Positions 1 through 9,189 of a stretch of 52,630 nucleotides of DNA are shown piece by piece. This stretch comes from Pseudomonadales bacterium (GTDB lineage: Bacteria > Pseudomonadota > Gammaproteobacteria > Pseudomonadales > Azotimanducaceae): contig JAKUTH010000014.1 of assembly GCA_022448085.1 (NCBI GenBank), forward strand, positions 1 through 52,630, given 5' to 3'. The notes beneath the pieces are model-generated. The model saw nothing but the letters and a program-made list of their open reading frames with translations, was not told the DNA's origin and searched no databases. Position numbers and translations under genes: made by a program. Each line of letters begins with the position of its first letter. The first letter of the stretch is position 1.

Positions 1-62
1 TAAACGAGGTAATCAAGGTTTAAAGCTGCGAATCCCTTCGTTCTCGAATTGCAGAGTGACAC

Positions 63-1166
63 ATGAATCAGACCCAAAACGCCAATTGGGAACAATATTC
101 ACTGGCTGGTCAAAAGCGTGCAATCGAGCTTGGTAACCGAGGCCCTATGCGGTTTAAGAAAACTGGGCTCCTCGAGCAAGACATACTCGACGCCTATTTT
201 CGTACCGGTTTCTACGTCTTCACTGGCGTTATTTCCCGAGAGGAAGTCGCTGAACTAAAGCAGGAATTTGATCAGGTCCTCGACAATGCGCCGATCTCTG
301 ACGATGACCCCACAGACGCGCTCGGACGGCCCGTGAAATTCAATGGCTACTACTCACTTTCAAAGAATGAATCACCTGGGACAAATATCACCTCTCGGAA
401 TGCTGTTGGTTTGGTGTCGCACCCCTTAATGATGATGGATTCGGCACTGCGTGTTTACGGTCATCCGCAAATCCTACGCATGGTCGCGAGCGTCAACGGC
501 CACGATTTCGTCCCTTTTCACGAAGCGGTCTTTCACAAAGCCAGCGGTGTGGGACAGCCGACTCCGTGGCACCAAGATGGGCGGACCCATTGGACCGACG
601 AAGGGAAAAGTCTTGAGCAACCAGACGGCTCGGGCAAAACACACGGCTTCAATTTATCCGTCTCCTGGAGCCAGGGAACGCCGGAAAACTGTCTCTGGGT
701 AGTCCCTGGAAGCCACCGTAAATGGCTCCTTGCCAACGATGGGAAATTCCCTCCCATCACGGAGCGCTTGCCCAATGCCGTTCCGATGGCGCTAGGGCCA
801 GGTGACTGCGGCATGGTGAATCGAAGCTCATTGCATGGCTCATACCCCAATCAATCACCCGGGACGCGAATTACCATGGTGATCGGATTTCATAAGCGCG
901 ATTCCGCCGTCGGGGCAAAAACGACCAACGTCCATGCGTTTAAACGCCCGGGCGAGATCAAAGAGATTACCTACACGCAGGACTATGTACTTCACCGAGC
1001 TCGAATGATTCCGATTGCAATTGACGCGCGTCGTCAGTACTACCCGGACGAGGTCCCGTACGATTACCAAGGCAGTTATCTTGGCGACGGTGTCTGGAAC
1101 GAACAGGTGCGATCAGAGATTACCGAGCCCGGCAGCGAGTACTGGCAACGGGACATTACGCTTTAG
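63..1166 (+). CDS. PhyH-family Fe(II)/2-oxoglutarate dioxygenase
   Basis: 367 residues. The metal-binding facial triad of the phytanoyl-CoA dioxygenase family is readable: H170-Q-D172 in PWHQDGRTHW, distal H258 in SSLHGSYP, and R269 in GTRITMV as the likely 2-oxoglutarate carboxylate ligand. The N-terminal stretch around residues 45-70 (FRTGFYVFTGVIS) is the usual helix and first strand of the fold, and VVPGSH at 213-218 is another family landmark. Family members hydroxylate aliphatic carbons of small molecules or acyl chains in the cytoplasm; the substrate here cannot be read. ATG start at 63 with no strong ribosome site. It converges on the LLM monooxygenase across a 40 bp gap. It is one of six divergent PhyH paralogues in the window, so it is unlikely to be EctD or another housekeeping member. 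Confidence 0.9.
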   Translation: MNQTQNANWEQYSLAGQKRAIELGNRGPMRFKKTGLLEQDILDAYFRTGFYVFTGVISREEVAELKQEFDQVLDNAPISDDDPTDALGRPVKFNGYYSLSKNESPGTNITSRNAVGLVSHPLMMMDSALRVYGHPQILRMVASVNGHDFVPFHEAVFHKASGVGQPTPWHQDGRTHWTDEGKSLEQPDGSGKTHGFNLSVSWSQGTPENCLWVVPGSHRKWLLANDGKFPPITERLPNAVPMALGPGDCGMVNRSSLHGSYPNQSPGTRITMVIGFHKRDSAVGAKTTNVHAFKRPGEIKEITYTQDYVLHRARMIPIAIDARRQYYPDEVPYDYQGSYLGDGVWNEQVRSEITEPGSEYWQRDITL

Positions 1167-1206
1167 CCAGCGTTTACCCCAAAGATCAAGATCAAACGAC
1201 CTGGAG

Positions 1207-2454
1207 TTAAGACGGCTTACGTTTCGCGGCCTTCTTCGTTGCCTCGCCTGAGTGCGGAGCAAGGGCGGATTGAGACGGCCCTGCTTGTTCTTTCATCGCG
1301 GCGACGGCGCGCTCGTTCTCTTGAATCTTGCTCATGATCGCTTGTCCCGCCCGATTCCAGGTGTCCCTGTTCTGAATGACGTACTCGTTCGATTCCTTGT
1401 AATCGTCCAACAGCCCGTTAACCGCCGGGATGACATAACGTGCAACGAGGTCCCAACTTCGGTTGGTATTCTCTCGGTTCGCCCAGTCGTGGACGAAACC
1501 GATGACCGTGCCAAAACCCCCAGAGAGTTCCATGATGTCCTCTATCTTGGCGACGAGGTCGTCTGGTGTCCCGATAACATTAACCGCCCCCTCGGAGAAC
1601 GCCATCTCATCGACAGCTTGATCGGGTGTGTCGTAAATCGCGCCTTCGCCCGCTGCCAGGGTACCTACGGTGTACGCGTTGTTGTGGTTTAACAGGCCGT
1701 CGCGGGCTTGGATACGTGCTTCATCTCTCGTTTCAGCAATGTGCCAACTGAGTACGATACGCCAGTTCTTTCGATCCACGGTCTTACCGTGTTTTGCCGC
1801 GGATTCCTCCGCAAAACTCCACTGCGTCGGGAGTGCTTGAAGTCCCGCCTTGGAGGTCGAACCGATCGAGAGAATGCCGGCCTCATGCTTTCCGGCCAAT
1901 GTCATTCCCGATGGACTAATAATCGATGCGACAGCGAATTCCATCTTTTTCTGCAGTGGCTTTAGCTGCAACTTGGCATCAATCAATTTGAACCATTCGG
2001 ATTCGTGGGTAAATCTCTCGTCGGATTCAAACAAACGTCGGATGACACCCATGGCCTCGTCCTGACGATCGCGTAGCAGCATGGGATCGACCCCAAGCGT
2101 GTGCGCGTCGGAGGGCAGGGCCCCTGGCCCGGAGCCAAATATCACGCGCCCATGCGACTGATGATCGAGTTGGACCATTCGCTGCGCAACCATAAAGGGA
2201 TGGTGATACGGCAACGATACGACACCGGTCCCCAGCATTATTCGCTGAGTTCGTTCTGCCGCTGCGGCAAGAAAAATCTCGGGCGAGGCAATCACTTCCC
2301 AACCGGTCGAGTGGTGCTCACCACACCAAAATTCGTCAAACCCCAGCCGATCAAGATGTGCCACAAATTCCAGATCGCTTTGAAGTTGCAATGTTGGGTT
2401 TTCACCGATGGGGTGGTGGGGAGCTAAAAACGCTCCAAACTTAAGATCAGTCAT
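1207..2454 (-). CDS. LLM-class flavin-dependent monooxygenase
   Basis: 415 residues with bacterial-luciferase-like features: N-terminal strand KFGAFLAPHHPIG, GFDEFWCGEHHSTGWE near residues 38-53, then a strand-loop (IMLGTGVVSLPYHHPF) and DHQSHGRVIFGSGPG where FMN phosphate usually binds. This resembles the limonene/alkanal monooxygenase branch, which uses reduced FMN supplied by a separate reductase; no reductase gene is adjacent. The C-terminus carries a roughly 60-residue basic, Ala/Lys-rich tail (ATKKAAKRKPS at the end) not needed for the barrel. The gene is divergent from the BVMO, sharing a 174 bp upstream region that contains a small inverted repeat. The fold assignment is firm; the substrate is unknown. 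Confidence 0.88.
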   Translation of the reverse strand: MTDLKFGAFLAPHHPIGENPTLQLQSDLEFVAHLDRLGFDEFWCGEHHSTGWEVIASPEIFLAAAAERTQRIMLGTGVVSLPYHHPFMVAQRMVQLDHQSHGRVIFGSGPGALPSDAHTLGVDPMLLRDRQDEAMGVIRRLFESDERFTHESEWFKLIDAKLQLKPLQKKMEFAVASIISPSGMTLAGKHEAGILSIGSTSKAGLQALPTQWSFAEESAAKHGKTVDRKNWRIVLSWHIAETRDEARIQARDGLLNHNNAYTVGTLAAGEGAIYDTPDQAVDEMAFSEGAVNVIGTPDDLVAKIEDIMELSGGFGTVIGFVHDWANRENTNRSWDLVARYVIPAVNGLLDDYKESNEYVIQNRDTWNRAGQAIMSKIQENERAVAAMKEQAGPSQSALAPHSGEATKKAAKRKPS

Positions 2455-2469
2455 GCTTCGATATTCTCT

Positions 2470-2485
2470 GTAAATGATTGTTTAC
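2470..2485. promoter_or_regulatory. inverted repeat, possible operator
   Basis: GTAAA-N6-TTTAC lies 16 bp upstream of the LLM start codon, in the region shared with the divergent BVMO gene. Perfect 5 bp arms in an AT-rich setting resemble a TetR- or GntR-type operator half-site pair. No regulator gene is nearby and the arms are short, so chance is a real alternative. Confidence 0.25.
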
Positions 2486-2628
2486 GATACCCTTTGGCCT
2501 GAAAAAAATCCTACGGCCTATTTGAAAGGTCTAGGTGAGGGAGTCCGATCAAGCGAGTTACCCTGAGACTAAACGCCATGCGGTACACTGGTGCCTGATG
2601 TAATCACCGTAGCCATTGCATAGAACCC

Positions 2629-4497
2629 ATGTCCATCGGCGTAGACCCTGCCACCGGCTTAAAGATTTTCAATACACGTGCTGCGAAAGCCAGTGAGAAA
2701 ATCAATGGTAGCGGCTACACGCCAGTCGGCGATGAATCACTGACCACGTTGCCCGAGCCTCCCACCGGCGCGGTCTTCAATGCAGTTGAGCAAGCCAAGT
2801 ATCGGGACTTCAAAGAAGCGCGCCGGGGTGCCGCGGATTACATGGCGATGGATGGCGAGTTCAGCAAATACCTTGAGGACGTCTATTCGGCCGATCCGGT
2901 GCCTCGAGAAACGTTAGAAGATGATTGTGAAGTGTTGGTTGTGGGCGCTGGCTTTGCCGCACTGTTGCTCTGGCACAAGTTACAAGAAGCCGGATTCGAG
3001 GATGTGCGATTTTGCGAGAAAGGCGGAGACGTCGGCGGAACGTGGTACTGGAATCGTTACCCCGGTATCGCTTGCGACGTTGAATCGTATAGTTATCTGC
3101 CGTTGCTCGAAGAAATGGGCTACATACCGTCCATGAAGTTCGCGTCAGGCTTCGAAATCATGGAGTACTGCCAACGTATGGCTGAAAAATTCGGGTTTTA
3201 CGACCACTGCTTATTTCACACGACGGTCGAAAAGACCGAGTGGGATGAGACGACGAGCAAATGGACCGTGACTACAGATCGTGGCGACAGCATGCGAGCG
3301 AATTTTGTCATCCTCGCAAACGGGATTTTGACGACGCCCCAACTAGCCAGAATCGAGGGAATGGACTCATTCCAAGGTGATGCGTTCCATACCTCCCGAT
3401 GGAACTACGATATTGATTTGAAGGAAAAGAGAGTCGGCATCATTGGAACCGGAGCGACCGCAGTCCAAGTTATTCCGGAGATCGCAAAAGTCGCCAAAGA
3501 ACTCTACGTCTTTCAACGAACCCCTTCTTCCATCGATGTTCGAGACCAGCGCGCCACGACCGACGAAGAACGGCGAATGTGGGCCGACGAGCCCGGATGG
3601 GCCAAAGCACGCAGAGCACGATTCGCAAAAATCTCGGCGGGACGCACTGCGATGAAGGCAAACGATGACTACTTATCGGGCAAGGTGTCCGATTTTAAAG
3701 AACGCAAACAGCACGCTCGGCCGCTATCGCCCGAAGAACTCATCGAAAAACAACTGAACACGAACTTTCGGATCATGGAGCAAATTCGTTCCCGGGTTGA
3801 TGCCATTGTCGAAGACCCGGAAACCGCGGCCGCACTGAAACCGTATTATCCGTACGGCTGCAAGCGACCAACATTCCACGACGAATACCTTCCAGCGTTC
3901 AACCAATCGAATGTCACACTGGTCGATACAGCACCTCGCGGAGTCAACCAAATTAACGAGGGCGGCGTCGTGCACGATGGCAAGGAGTACCTGCTCGATG
4001 TACTGATCTACGCTACAGGATTTCAATGGATGGCGACCTCCACATTCAACATGATCAAGGGTCGAGAAGGAGAAACGTTGCGTCAGAAATGGGAGTCGGA
4101 GGGAACGAAGACGTTTCTCGGGATACATAGTCACAATTTCCCCAATCTATTTATTGTCTCGGGCCCGCAAGGGGGTGGCGGCAGTTTTAACTTTACCAAT
4201 GCCATCGAAGAACACGGCGATTACATTGTTTGGATGTTGCAAACGATGCGCGCGCGCGGCGCAACCGTGGTCGACGTCGCAAAAGATTACGAAGATGAAT
4301 ATGCCGATCACTGTCGGATGGCGGATATCGTTAGCCAACCGCTGCGCAACTGCATTTCCTATTACAACGGGCACGGGGAAGCCAAACCCGGGAGTCTCGC
4401 TTATTACGGGGGAGGGCAATGGAAGAAATACCGTCGCGAAGCTCAACAAACGCTCGCCCCTTACATGTTTGATGATTCACCCGCCAGGGAAAATTAA
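2629..4497 (+). CDS. Baeyer-Villiger-type flavin monooxygenase
   Basis: 622 residues. Both nucleotide-binding folds and both BVMO fingerprints are visible: FAD-site GAGFAA at 106-111 (the last Gly of GxGxxG is Ala), GGTWYWNRYPG at 136-146 followed by C-D150, the type I fingerprint F248-x-G250-x3-H254-x3-W258, and NADPH-site GTGATA at 273-278. KRPTFHDEYLPAFN and IYATGF near 415-470 are further family landmarks. These enzymes insert oxygen next to a ketone to make esters or lactones using NADPH and O2. About 100 residues precede the FAD fold, as in the long cyclododecanone/steroid monooxygenase branch. A TfdA-like dioxygenase follows after 20 bp in the same direction, suggesting co-transcription. 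Substrate unknown; a cyclic or steroidal ketone is plausible. Confidence 0.93.
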   Translation: MSIGVDPATGLKIFNTRAAKASEKINGSGYTPVGDESLTTLPEPPTGAVFNAVEQAKYRDFKEARRGAADYMAMDGEFSKYLEDVYSADPVPRETLEDDCEVLVVGAGFAALLLWHKLQEAGFEDVRFCEKGGDVGGTWYWNRYPGIACDVESYSYLPLLEEMGYIPSMKFASGFEIMEYCQRMAEKFGFYDHCLFHTTVEKTEWDETTSKWTVTTDRGDSMRANFVILANGILTTPQLARIEGMDSFQGDAFHTSRWNYDIDLKEKRVGIIGTGATAVQVIPEIAKVAKELYVFQRTPSSIDVRDQRATTDEERRMWADEPGWAKARRARFAKISAGRTAMKANDDYLSGKVSDFKERKQHARPLSPEELIEKQLNTNFRIMEQIRSRVDAIVEDPETAAALKPYYPYGCKRPTFHDEYLPAFNQSNVTLVDTAPRGVNQINEGGVVHDGKEYLLDVLIYATGFQWMATSTFNMIKGREGETLRQKWESEGTKTFLGIHSHNFPNLFIVSGPQGGGGSFNFTNAIEEHGDYIVWMLQTMRARGATVVDVAKDYEDEYADHCRMADIVSQPLRNCISYYNGHGEAKPGSLAYYGGGQWKKYRREAQQTLAPYMFDDSPAREN

Positions 4498-4517
4498 TCG
4501 AATGATCAGCGTACGAA

Positions 4518-5492
4518 ATGAATATAACGCCTGTTAAGAAAAAACCCTTTGGCGCCGTCGTTACAGGGCTTGAACTTGCCAACCTAAACGATGAAACATT
4601 TACTTTGATTCAAGCTGCCTTCCTTAAGTTCGGGTTTTTACTGTTTCCTACCCAGTTTCTATCCGACCAAGAAAACATTGAGTTTGGCCAACGTTTTGGA
4701 GAGCTTGAATTTGGTGCCAGCCCGATGTCCAACCAAGAAAAGCTCGCCGAAGGCCATTACGAGAAAATTTTTTCCATCGAGTCACAACGCATGAGGACCA
4801 ACGTCGGTAATGAAACGTGGCACACGGATTCAACGTATAAACCGATTAGTAGCAAATGCGCCATGCTCTCCGCGGTAACAGTGCCAACAGAAGGCGGCGA
4901 GACTGAATTGGCCGACATGCGCGCGGGATACGTTGCGCTAGATCAAGCGATGCGAGACCGTATCGAGAATCTCAGCGCGTATCACTCGACCCAGTACTCG
5001 CAAGCCAATGACCTGGGTGATTTTCCACCACAAGACACCGACGGCATCTACCACGGAGAAGCGTATTTACGCCCACTGGTGAAAGTCCATCCGGAAACCG
5101 GAATCAAGAATCTTTTCGTCGGACGTCATGCCTTCGGTATCCCTGGCCTTACCCGAATCGAAAGCCGGCAACTATTAAAAGAGTTGCTTGAATTTGTGGT
5201 ATCCGAACCTTCCCGCGTGTTTAGCCACAAATGGCAACCTGGCGACACCCTGTTGTGGGATAACCGGGCCCTGTTGCATCGCGCGCAATCCTACGATTAC
5301 AGCAGCCCACGTGTTCTTACGGGAACACGTGTTGCCGGTGATCCCAAAACGGAACTCGCGTACTACCCGTCTGACCCAGAGGCGCAGGCGGGACGAGACG
5401 CGCTGATTATCGAGCTAGATATTCTACGCCGCGAGACCAAGGGCCGTAGATATGGCGCGACGACCGCGGACCGATCGATAGGGCTTGGTTAA
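4518..5492 (+). CDS. TfdA-like Fe(II)/2OG dioxygenase
   Basis: 324 residues of the TauD/TfdA family. The metal triad is H102-T-D104 (TWHTDSTYKP) and H254 in WDNRALLHRA, followed by R265 and R271 (SPRVLTGTRVAGD) as 2OG ligands. GGETELADMRAGY near 127-138 is the landmark shared with 2,4-D dioxygenase TfdA. Such enzymes hydroxylate a carbon next to a heteroatom, so the product collapses to release phenol, sulfite or an aldehyde. It is clearly paralogous to the gene at 35404 (shared GRHA-x-G-PGL block and RVAGDP C-terminus). It lies 20 bp after the BVMO and 53 bp before the membrane gene, consistent with one transcript. Chlorophenoxy activity is not implied; natural aryl ethers or N-alkyl compounds are equally possible. 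Confidence 0.9.
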   Translation: MNITPVKKKPFGAVVTGLELANLNDETFTLIQAAFLKFGFLLFPTQFLSDQENIEFGQRFGELEFGASPMSNQEKLAEGHYEKIFSIESQRMRTNVGNETWHTDSTYKPISSKCAMLSAVTVPTEGGETELADMRAGYVALDQAMRDRIENLSAYHSTQYSQANDLGDFPPQDTDGIYHGEAYLRPLVKVHPETGIKNLFVGRHAFGIPGLTRIESRQLLKELLEFVVSEPSRVFSHKWQPGDTLLWDNRALLHRAQSYDYSSPRVLTGTRVAGDPKTELAYYPSDPEAQAGRDALIIELDILRRETKGRRYGATTADRSIGLG

Positions 5493-5545
5493 AGTCTTTT
5501 GGCCGATTTCGCGAAGAAAACTTCAGGGAGAGTATTGAGACCGCG

Positions 5546-6277
5546 GTGACATCCGTTACCACCATACCTATCGCCAGTTTGCTCATCGGTTTCGTGCCCG
5601 TAGCAGTACTCATCTTTGTCATGTGGTGTTGGCGTCTGAATGCGTTGCAATCCATTTACGCGAACGTCCGCATGTTGGCCCAGTTGCTGTTTATCGGTTA
5701 CGTACTGACATACATTTTCGAAACCGATCAACCGGCGCTCGTCGTAGCCGTGGTTTTCTTCATGATAATCATGGCTGCTTGGATTGCCATGCGACCCCTC
5801 TCGGATCGAGGCATTAAGCCGTATGCCGTTATCTTTATCGCACTCGGTGCAAGCGGTTTGGGAGTACTTATCGTAGTCACGCAAATCATTCTTGAGTTGC
5901 CACGCTGGTACGAGCCCCGTTTTGTTATTCCGTTGGCCGGAATGGTGTTCGCGAACAGCATGAACACGATCAGCCTGGCGGGAGAACGTTTTCACGTCGA
6001 ACGCCAACGTGGCGAGGATTACTTGTCAGCACGAAACACGGCGATCGAAGCCGCGATGATTCCTCAGATAAACGCACTTTTAGCGGTCGGATTGGTTTCG
6101 TTGCCCGGTATGATGACAGGCCAGATTTTGTCGGGAATCGAACCGCTGACGGCTGCCCGATATCAAATCATGGTGATGTGCATGATTTTTAGCACGGCCG
6201 GTCTAGCAGCTATAGTGTACATGGCACTACGAAAGCGTGACGGAAAAGCGCTTGACGAGCAGAAAATCGAGGGGTGA
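5546..6277 (+). CDS. fetB: UPF0014/FetB-type ABC transporter permease
   Basis: 243 residues, GTG start, with about six or seven hydrophobic membrane segments from residue 8 to 225. Diagnostic family blocks are present: PLAGMVFANSMNTISLAGER in the middle and GLVSLPGMMTGQILSG near residues 190-205, both typical of UPF0014 (FetB, formerly YbbM). In Escherichia coli FetAB exports iron, with FetA as the ATPase. No FetA-like ATPase is seen in this window, so the permease is an orphan here and must borrow an ATPase encoded elsewhere. It follows the TfdA-like gene by 53 bp in the same direction. An iron role next to iron-dependent oxygenases is appealing but is only an inference. Confidence 0.85.
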   Translation: MTSVTTIPIASLLIGFVPVAVLIFVMWCWRLNALQSIYANVRMLAQLLFIGYVLTYIFETDQPALVVAVVFFMIIMAAWIAMRPLSDRGIKPYAVIFIALGASGLGVLIVVTQIILELPRWYEPRFVIPLAGMVFANSMNTISLAGERFHVERQRGEDYLSARNTAIEAAMIPQINALLAVGLVSLPGMMTGQILSGIEPLTAARYQIMVMCMIFSTAGLAAIVYMALRKRDGKALDEQKIEG

Positions 6278-6282
6278 GGGTA

Positions 6283-6319
6283 GTGCGTCCGTACGAGCCT
6301 TCCCCGTCCCGGACGCACA
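6283..6319. terminator. 9 bp inverted repeat between convergent genes
   Basis: GTGCGTCCG at 6283-6291 is perfectly complementary to CGGACGCAC at 6311-6319, with a 19-nt loop. It starts five bases after the FetB-like stop and lies between convergent genes, the place for a bidirectional terminator. No T-run follows on either strand, so intrinsic termination is uncertain. Confidence 0.45.
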
Positions 6320-6411
6320 TTGACCATACTACAAATATTTAAATTCGCAATAATCCACTTTTTCGCCGCTTAAACTGCGGCATGCGCAAGCGGGAACAGG
6401 CTGCGTGTAAC

Positions 6412-7158
6412 TCAACCACCCACATTGAGCGCATCATGAAAACTGAGAAATGTTCCGAGAGCGAGCTCGGGATATTCCAGAATTCCGTTATGACCAACAC
6501 GTTGAAGCTCCACCAATTCAATATTCTCAGCACTGGCGGCAATAGCTCGGCTTGAAGTGAGGTTTGGATCGTGTTCGCCCGTACCAATGAGAACGGGCAT
6601 CGAGAGCTTATTGACCACATCTGCCAACACGAACTTACGCATAGCTTGCATCGCCTCGCGCGCTGCCTCGGGCGACAGATGGACTTGAAAGCCTTCGGGA
6701 GCCGGCATGGTGATAATTCCTTCTGCCTGCCTCCGGTCTGCCGCCAATTTCGATCCTCTTCGCTGAGCCTCGACGTCGGGCATATCAACGTTTGCTGCAT
6801 AAAGAGCCGCGGTCAGTACTCTGTCTGGATGCAGTGCCGAAAACGCCATCGCAGGACGGGATCCCCACGATTGAGACCAAACATGACAGGCCACGATCCC
6901 AAGATGATCGAGAACCGCGCACGCGTCCTCCGCATATTGTTCAAACGTATATTGGGTCTCTGGATCTTCTGCCGCTGAACTCTGACCCAAACCTCGAAGA
7001 TCGATCCGTATGACGTGAAAGCGAGAGCATAATTTCGGCACGAGATGGTCCCAGACCCGTAAATTGCAACTACCGGGTGGCCACAAGAGCAGTGCCGGCA
7101 AAGAGCTCGGTCCGTCTACTTCAACGTAGAGGGTGGCGCCAGTTACTTCAAGATGCAT
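6412..7158 (-). CDS. alpha/beta hydrolase
   Basis: 248 residues of the alpha/beta-hydrolase fold: LLWPPGSCNLRVWDHLVPKL carries the oxyanion-loop region and IDLRGLGQSS near 52-61 is the usual strand-4 element. The nucleophile elbow is V-W-S-Q-S-W-G, so the catalytic Ser is kept but the first Gly of GxSxG is Ser. The acid is probably the Asp in GEHDPNL, and the base is the His in RVGHNGILEYP. The family hydrolyses esters, lactones, epoxides or C-C bonds of ring-fission products; the substrate is not readable. A GGGAA ribosome-site-like stretch precedes the ATG. It is convergent with the FetB-like gene and divergent from the aldolase. Confidence 0.85.
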   Translation of the reverse strand: MHLEVTGATLYVEVDGPSSLPALLLWPPGSCNLRVWDHLVPKLCSRFHVIRIDLRGLGQSSAAEDPETQYTFEQYAEDACAVLDHLGIVACHVWSQSWGSRPAMAFSALHPDRVLTAALYAANVDMPDVEAQRRGSKLAADRRQAEGIITMPAPEGFQVHLSPEAAREAMQAMRKFVLADVVNKLSMPVLIGTGEHDPNLTSSRAIAASAENIELVELQRVGHNGILEYPELALGTFLSFHDALNVGG

Positions 7159-7354
7159 TGCAAGTTCCCATCACCCCATAGCCACGCAGCTCATACCTTC
7201 TCAGGCCCGATGGCGTTCGGGGAACAACAACGACTATACATTGCTTGATGGCATTGACCAGTTCAAGACTAGTAAATGAAACCGCCGCCGCCCTGGGGAT
7301 GAAGTGGTGCCAGTGGCCAGCGAGTAGTACGCTCTGGATCTTCGCAGCAAGTCC

Positions 7355-8122
7355 ATGGGGCGCAGTATGTACAACACGATTCGAGAGAAACTCCAGAACG
7401 GGGAACAGGTTGTCGGTGGAACAATCGACACACCCGATCCCGAGGTATATCGCGCCATGGCCCGCGCCGGATTCGATTTTCTCTGGATCGAAATGCAGCA
7501 CAGTCCGCTTACGTTTCAGGAAGTCGCCCAAATGATATGGTCGGCTCGAGACTTACCTGCGGTCCCGTTTATTCGCGTTCCCGATGCGACCGAGGGAGAT
7601 ATCCAAAAGGCAACGGATGTGGGCGCGTTGGGCATCATCGTACCGATGGTCGTTGAGGTCGCGAAGGCTGAAGCTGCGGTGCGGTTTGCCAAATATCCAC
7701 CCGAAGGGGTCAGGAGTTTGGGCGGGGGACAATACGGTGGACTCTATGGTCGAGATTATCGCGCCACGGCTAACGAGAACATCATGGTTGTGGCAATGAT
7801 TGAATCGCCGGCGGGCGTGGAAAATGCTGAAGCTATTGCCTCGGTTCCAGGCGTCGACGTTGTCTTCACTGCAGCGACCGATCTATTTAGCTTTTCAGGC
7901 CACGCTCAAGGCGAACCCGAATACGAGGCGATGATCAGTAAAATCCACACAGCAACGCTAGCGGCAGGACGGAAAGTTGGCGGGCCATTGCAGTGGCGAG
8001 ACCGACCTGGGTTTAGTTTTTTCCAAGCGCCAGGAGCTACAACGCTCATTGGGCGAGGCGCAAAAGATCTTCTTGCAGAGACTGAAGCGACTGTTGCTCC
8101 CATCGAAGGATCGGAGGATTAG
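7355..8122 (+). CDS. HpcH/HpaI-family class II aldolase
   Basis: 255 residues matching the HpaI/citrate-lyase barrel. The expected functional residues can be placed: H49 in WIEMQHSPL, R74 in PFIRVPD, and the metal ligands E150 (MIESPAGVEN) and D176 (FTAATDLFSF). HpaI-type enzymes reversibly cleave 2-oxo-4-hydroxy acids to pyruvate plus an aldehyde, a common last step after ring or chain oxidation. MYNTIREKL at 7367 is an alternative start, with GGGGC seven bases upstream; 7355 is kept as the longer option. It is flanked by a divergent alpha/beta hydrolase and a convergent PhyH gene, so it is probably a single-gene unit. Confidence 0.9.
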   Translation: MGRSMYNTIREKLQNGEQVVGGTIDTPDPEVYRAMARAGFDFLWIEMQHSPLTFQEVAQMIWSARDLPAVPFIRVPDATEGDIQKATDVGALGIIVPMVVEVAKAEAAVRFAKYPPEGVRSLGGGQYGGLYGRDYRATANENIMVVAMIESPAGVENAEAIASVPGVDVVFTAATDLFSFSGHAQGEPEYEAMISKIHTATLAAGRKVGGPLQWRDRPGFSFFQAPGATTLIGRGAKDLLAETEATVAPIEGSED

Positions 8123-8167
8123 CCGGAGCTTCCGTTCGAGTGATTCAGAATATACGAGCGCATTAGG

Positions 8168-9019
8168 CTAAGCGCCGAACTCTTTCGTGTCTGCACGAGC
8201 GCGTCCGACCACGGATTCCGGACCAAGGATCCGCCCACCATCGTCGCTATACGGATCGCTGTAATAACCCAACGCAAAGTCCCCTTGCGTGTATCCGAGC
8301 AGATCCTGCAATTCTGGCTCGAGATTCTTGGCGATGTCCGGTGGGCAAGAAAGGTACTGATTCTCCTCCTGGCGTAGCCAGCCTAAGCAATAGGTCAAAT
8401 TAACGCCTAAGCGTGCGCGCTTCGAGTTATTCGCCCCGCCACTATGGAGGATGCTGCCCGTATAGAAAAAGACAGAGCCTGGCGACATTTCCGCGTACGC
8501 AAACTGATCCGGATTGGCTCTTTCCTCCCAGTCCCATGTGTGGCTTCCGGGAATACAACGAGTTGCCCCGTTGTCTTCCGTAAATTCCGTAAGCGCCCAT
8601 ATCGTATTGAGCTGCGGCTCGATGGATTTCGGAAGATAGCTACCCCATGCGAAACGGTCTCGATGCAGGGTTTGTTTCGCGCTCCCCGGATGAATACGTA
8701 TGGTCTGGGTCAAGTGCAGCAATATTTTCTTGGTAAATGGAGCGAGGAACTTACGGGTAGTACCGATCACTAACGGATGGAGGACTAGGCGTTGACACGT
8801 TGGTGACCTCGCAATCAGTGCCCCGGTTCTTTGCGTTTTTCGACCGGTAAAATCGTCTCCTCCCATCGGTGTGTTTTCAATATAGGGCATCGTTTCATCG
8901 GTCATTTGCTGCACGGTATTTCGATCAATGGCATCGGAAACGATAACCGCACCATCTGCAGTCAACTGAGCAAGTATCTCGTCCGTCGTAGCTTCTCGAG
9001 GAAGTGTCGCAACGGTCAT
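8168..9019 (-). CDS. PhyH-family Fe(II)/2OG dioxygenase
   Basis: 283 residues from the ATG at 9019; an in-frame ATG at 9079 would add 20 residues unlike the family, so the inner start is preferred. Triad: H119-R-D121 (TLHRDRFAWG), H192 (SILHSGGA), with R201/R203 following. IPGSHTWDWEE at 156-166 and the C-terminal EENQYLSCPPDIA block are typical of a PhyH subgroup in which a Trp-rich loop precedes an active-site lid. Its 3' end is 45 bp from the aldolase stop (convergent), and it is divergent from the TauD-type gene at 9190 with a 170 bp shared upstream region. Substrate unknown. Confidence 0.9.
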   Translation of the reverse strand: MTVATLPREATTDEILAQLTADGAVIVSDAIDRNTVQQMTDETMPYIENTPMGGDDFTGRKTQRTGALIARSPTCQRLVLHPLVIGTTRKFLAPFTKKILLHLTQTIRIHPGSAKQTLHRDRFAWGSYLPKSIEPQLNTIWALTEFTEDNGATRCIPGSHTWDWEERANPDQFAYAEMSPGSVFFYTGSILHSGGANNSKRARLGVNLTYCLGWLRQEENQYLSCPPDIAKNLEPELQDLLGYTQGDFALGYYSDPYSDDGGRILGPESVVGRARADTKEFGA

Positions 9020-9189
9020 TTGCACGACCTTATTTTGATGATGTAACGCTACGATCAGGTAATTATTCCGTCTAATCAAGCAGAAAACGCGTTCGTCACG
9101 CCGGTTTCGGATGAACGTGGGAGTCAGCCGTCTGATTCGTCATAATAGATCGATCGAAATTTGCACTCACTCAATAAAGGATAGGACTC

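Noticed and set aside
5489-6007. Opposite-strand 172-codon frame over the FetB-like gene
   Set aside because: It is polar and compositionally odd, and the forward frame has clear UPF0014 motifs.
7148-7531. Opposite-strand 127-codon frame over the start of the aldolase
   Set aside because: It overlaps conserved aldolase codons and shows no family features.
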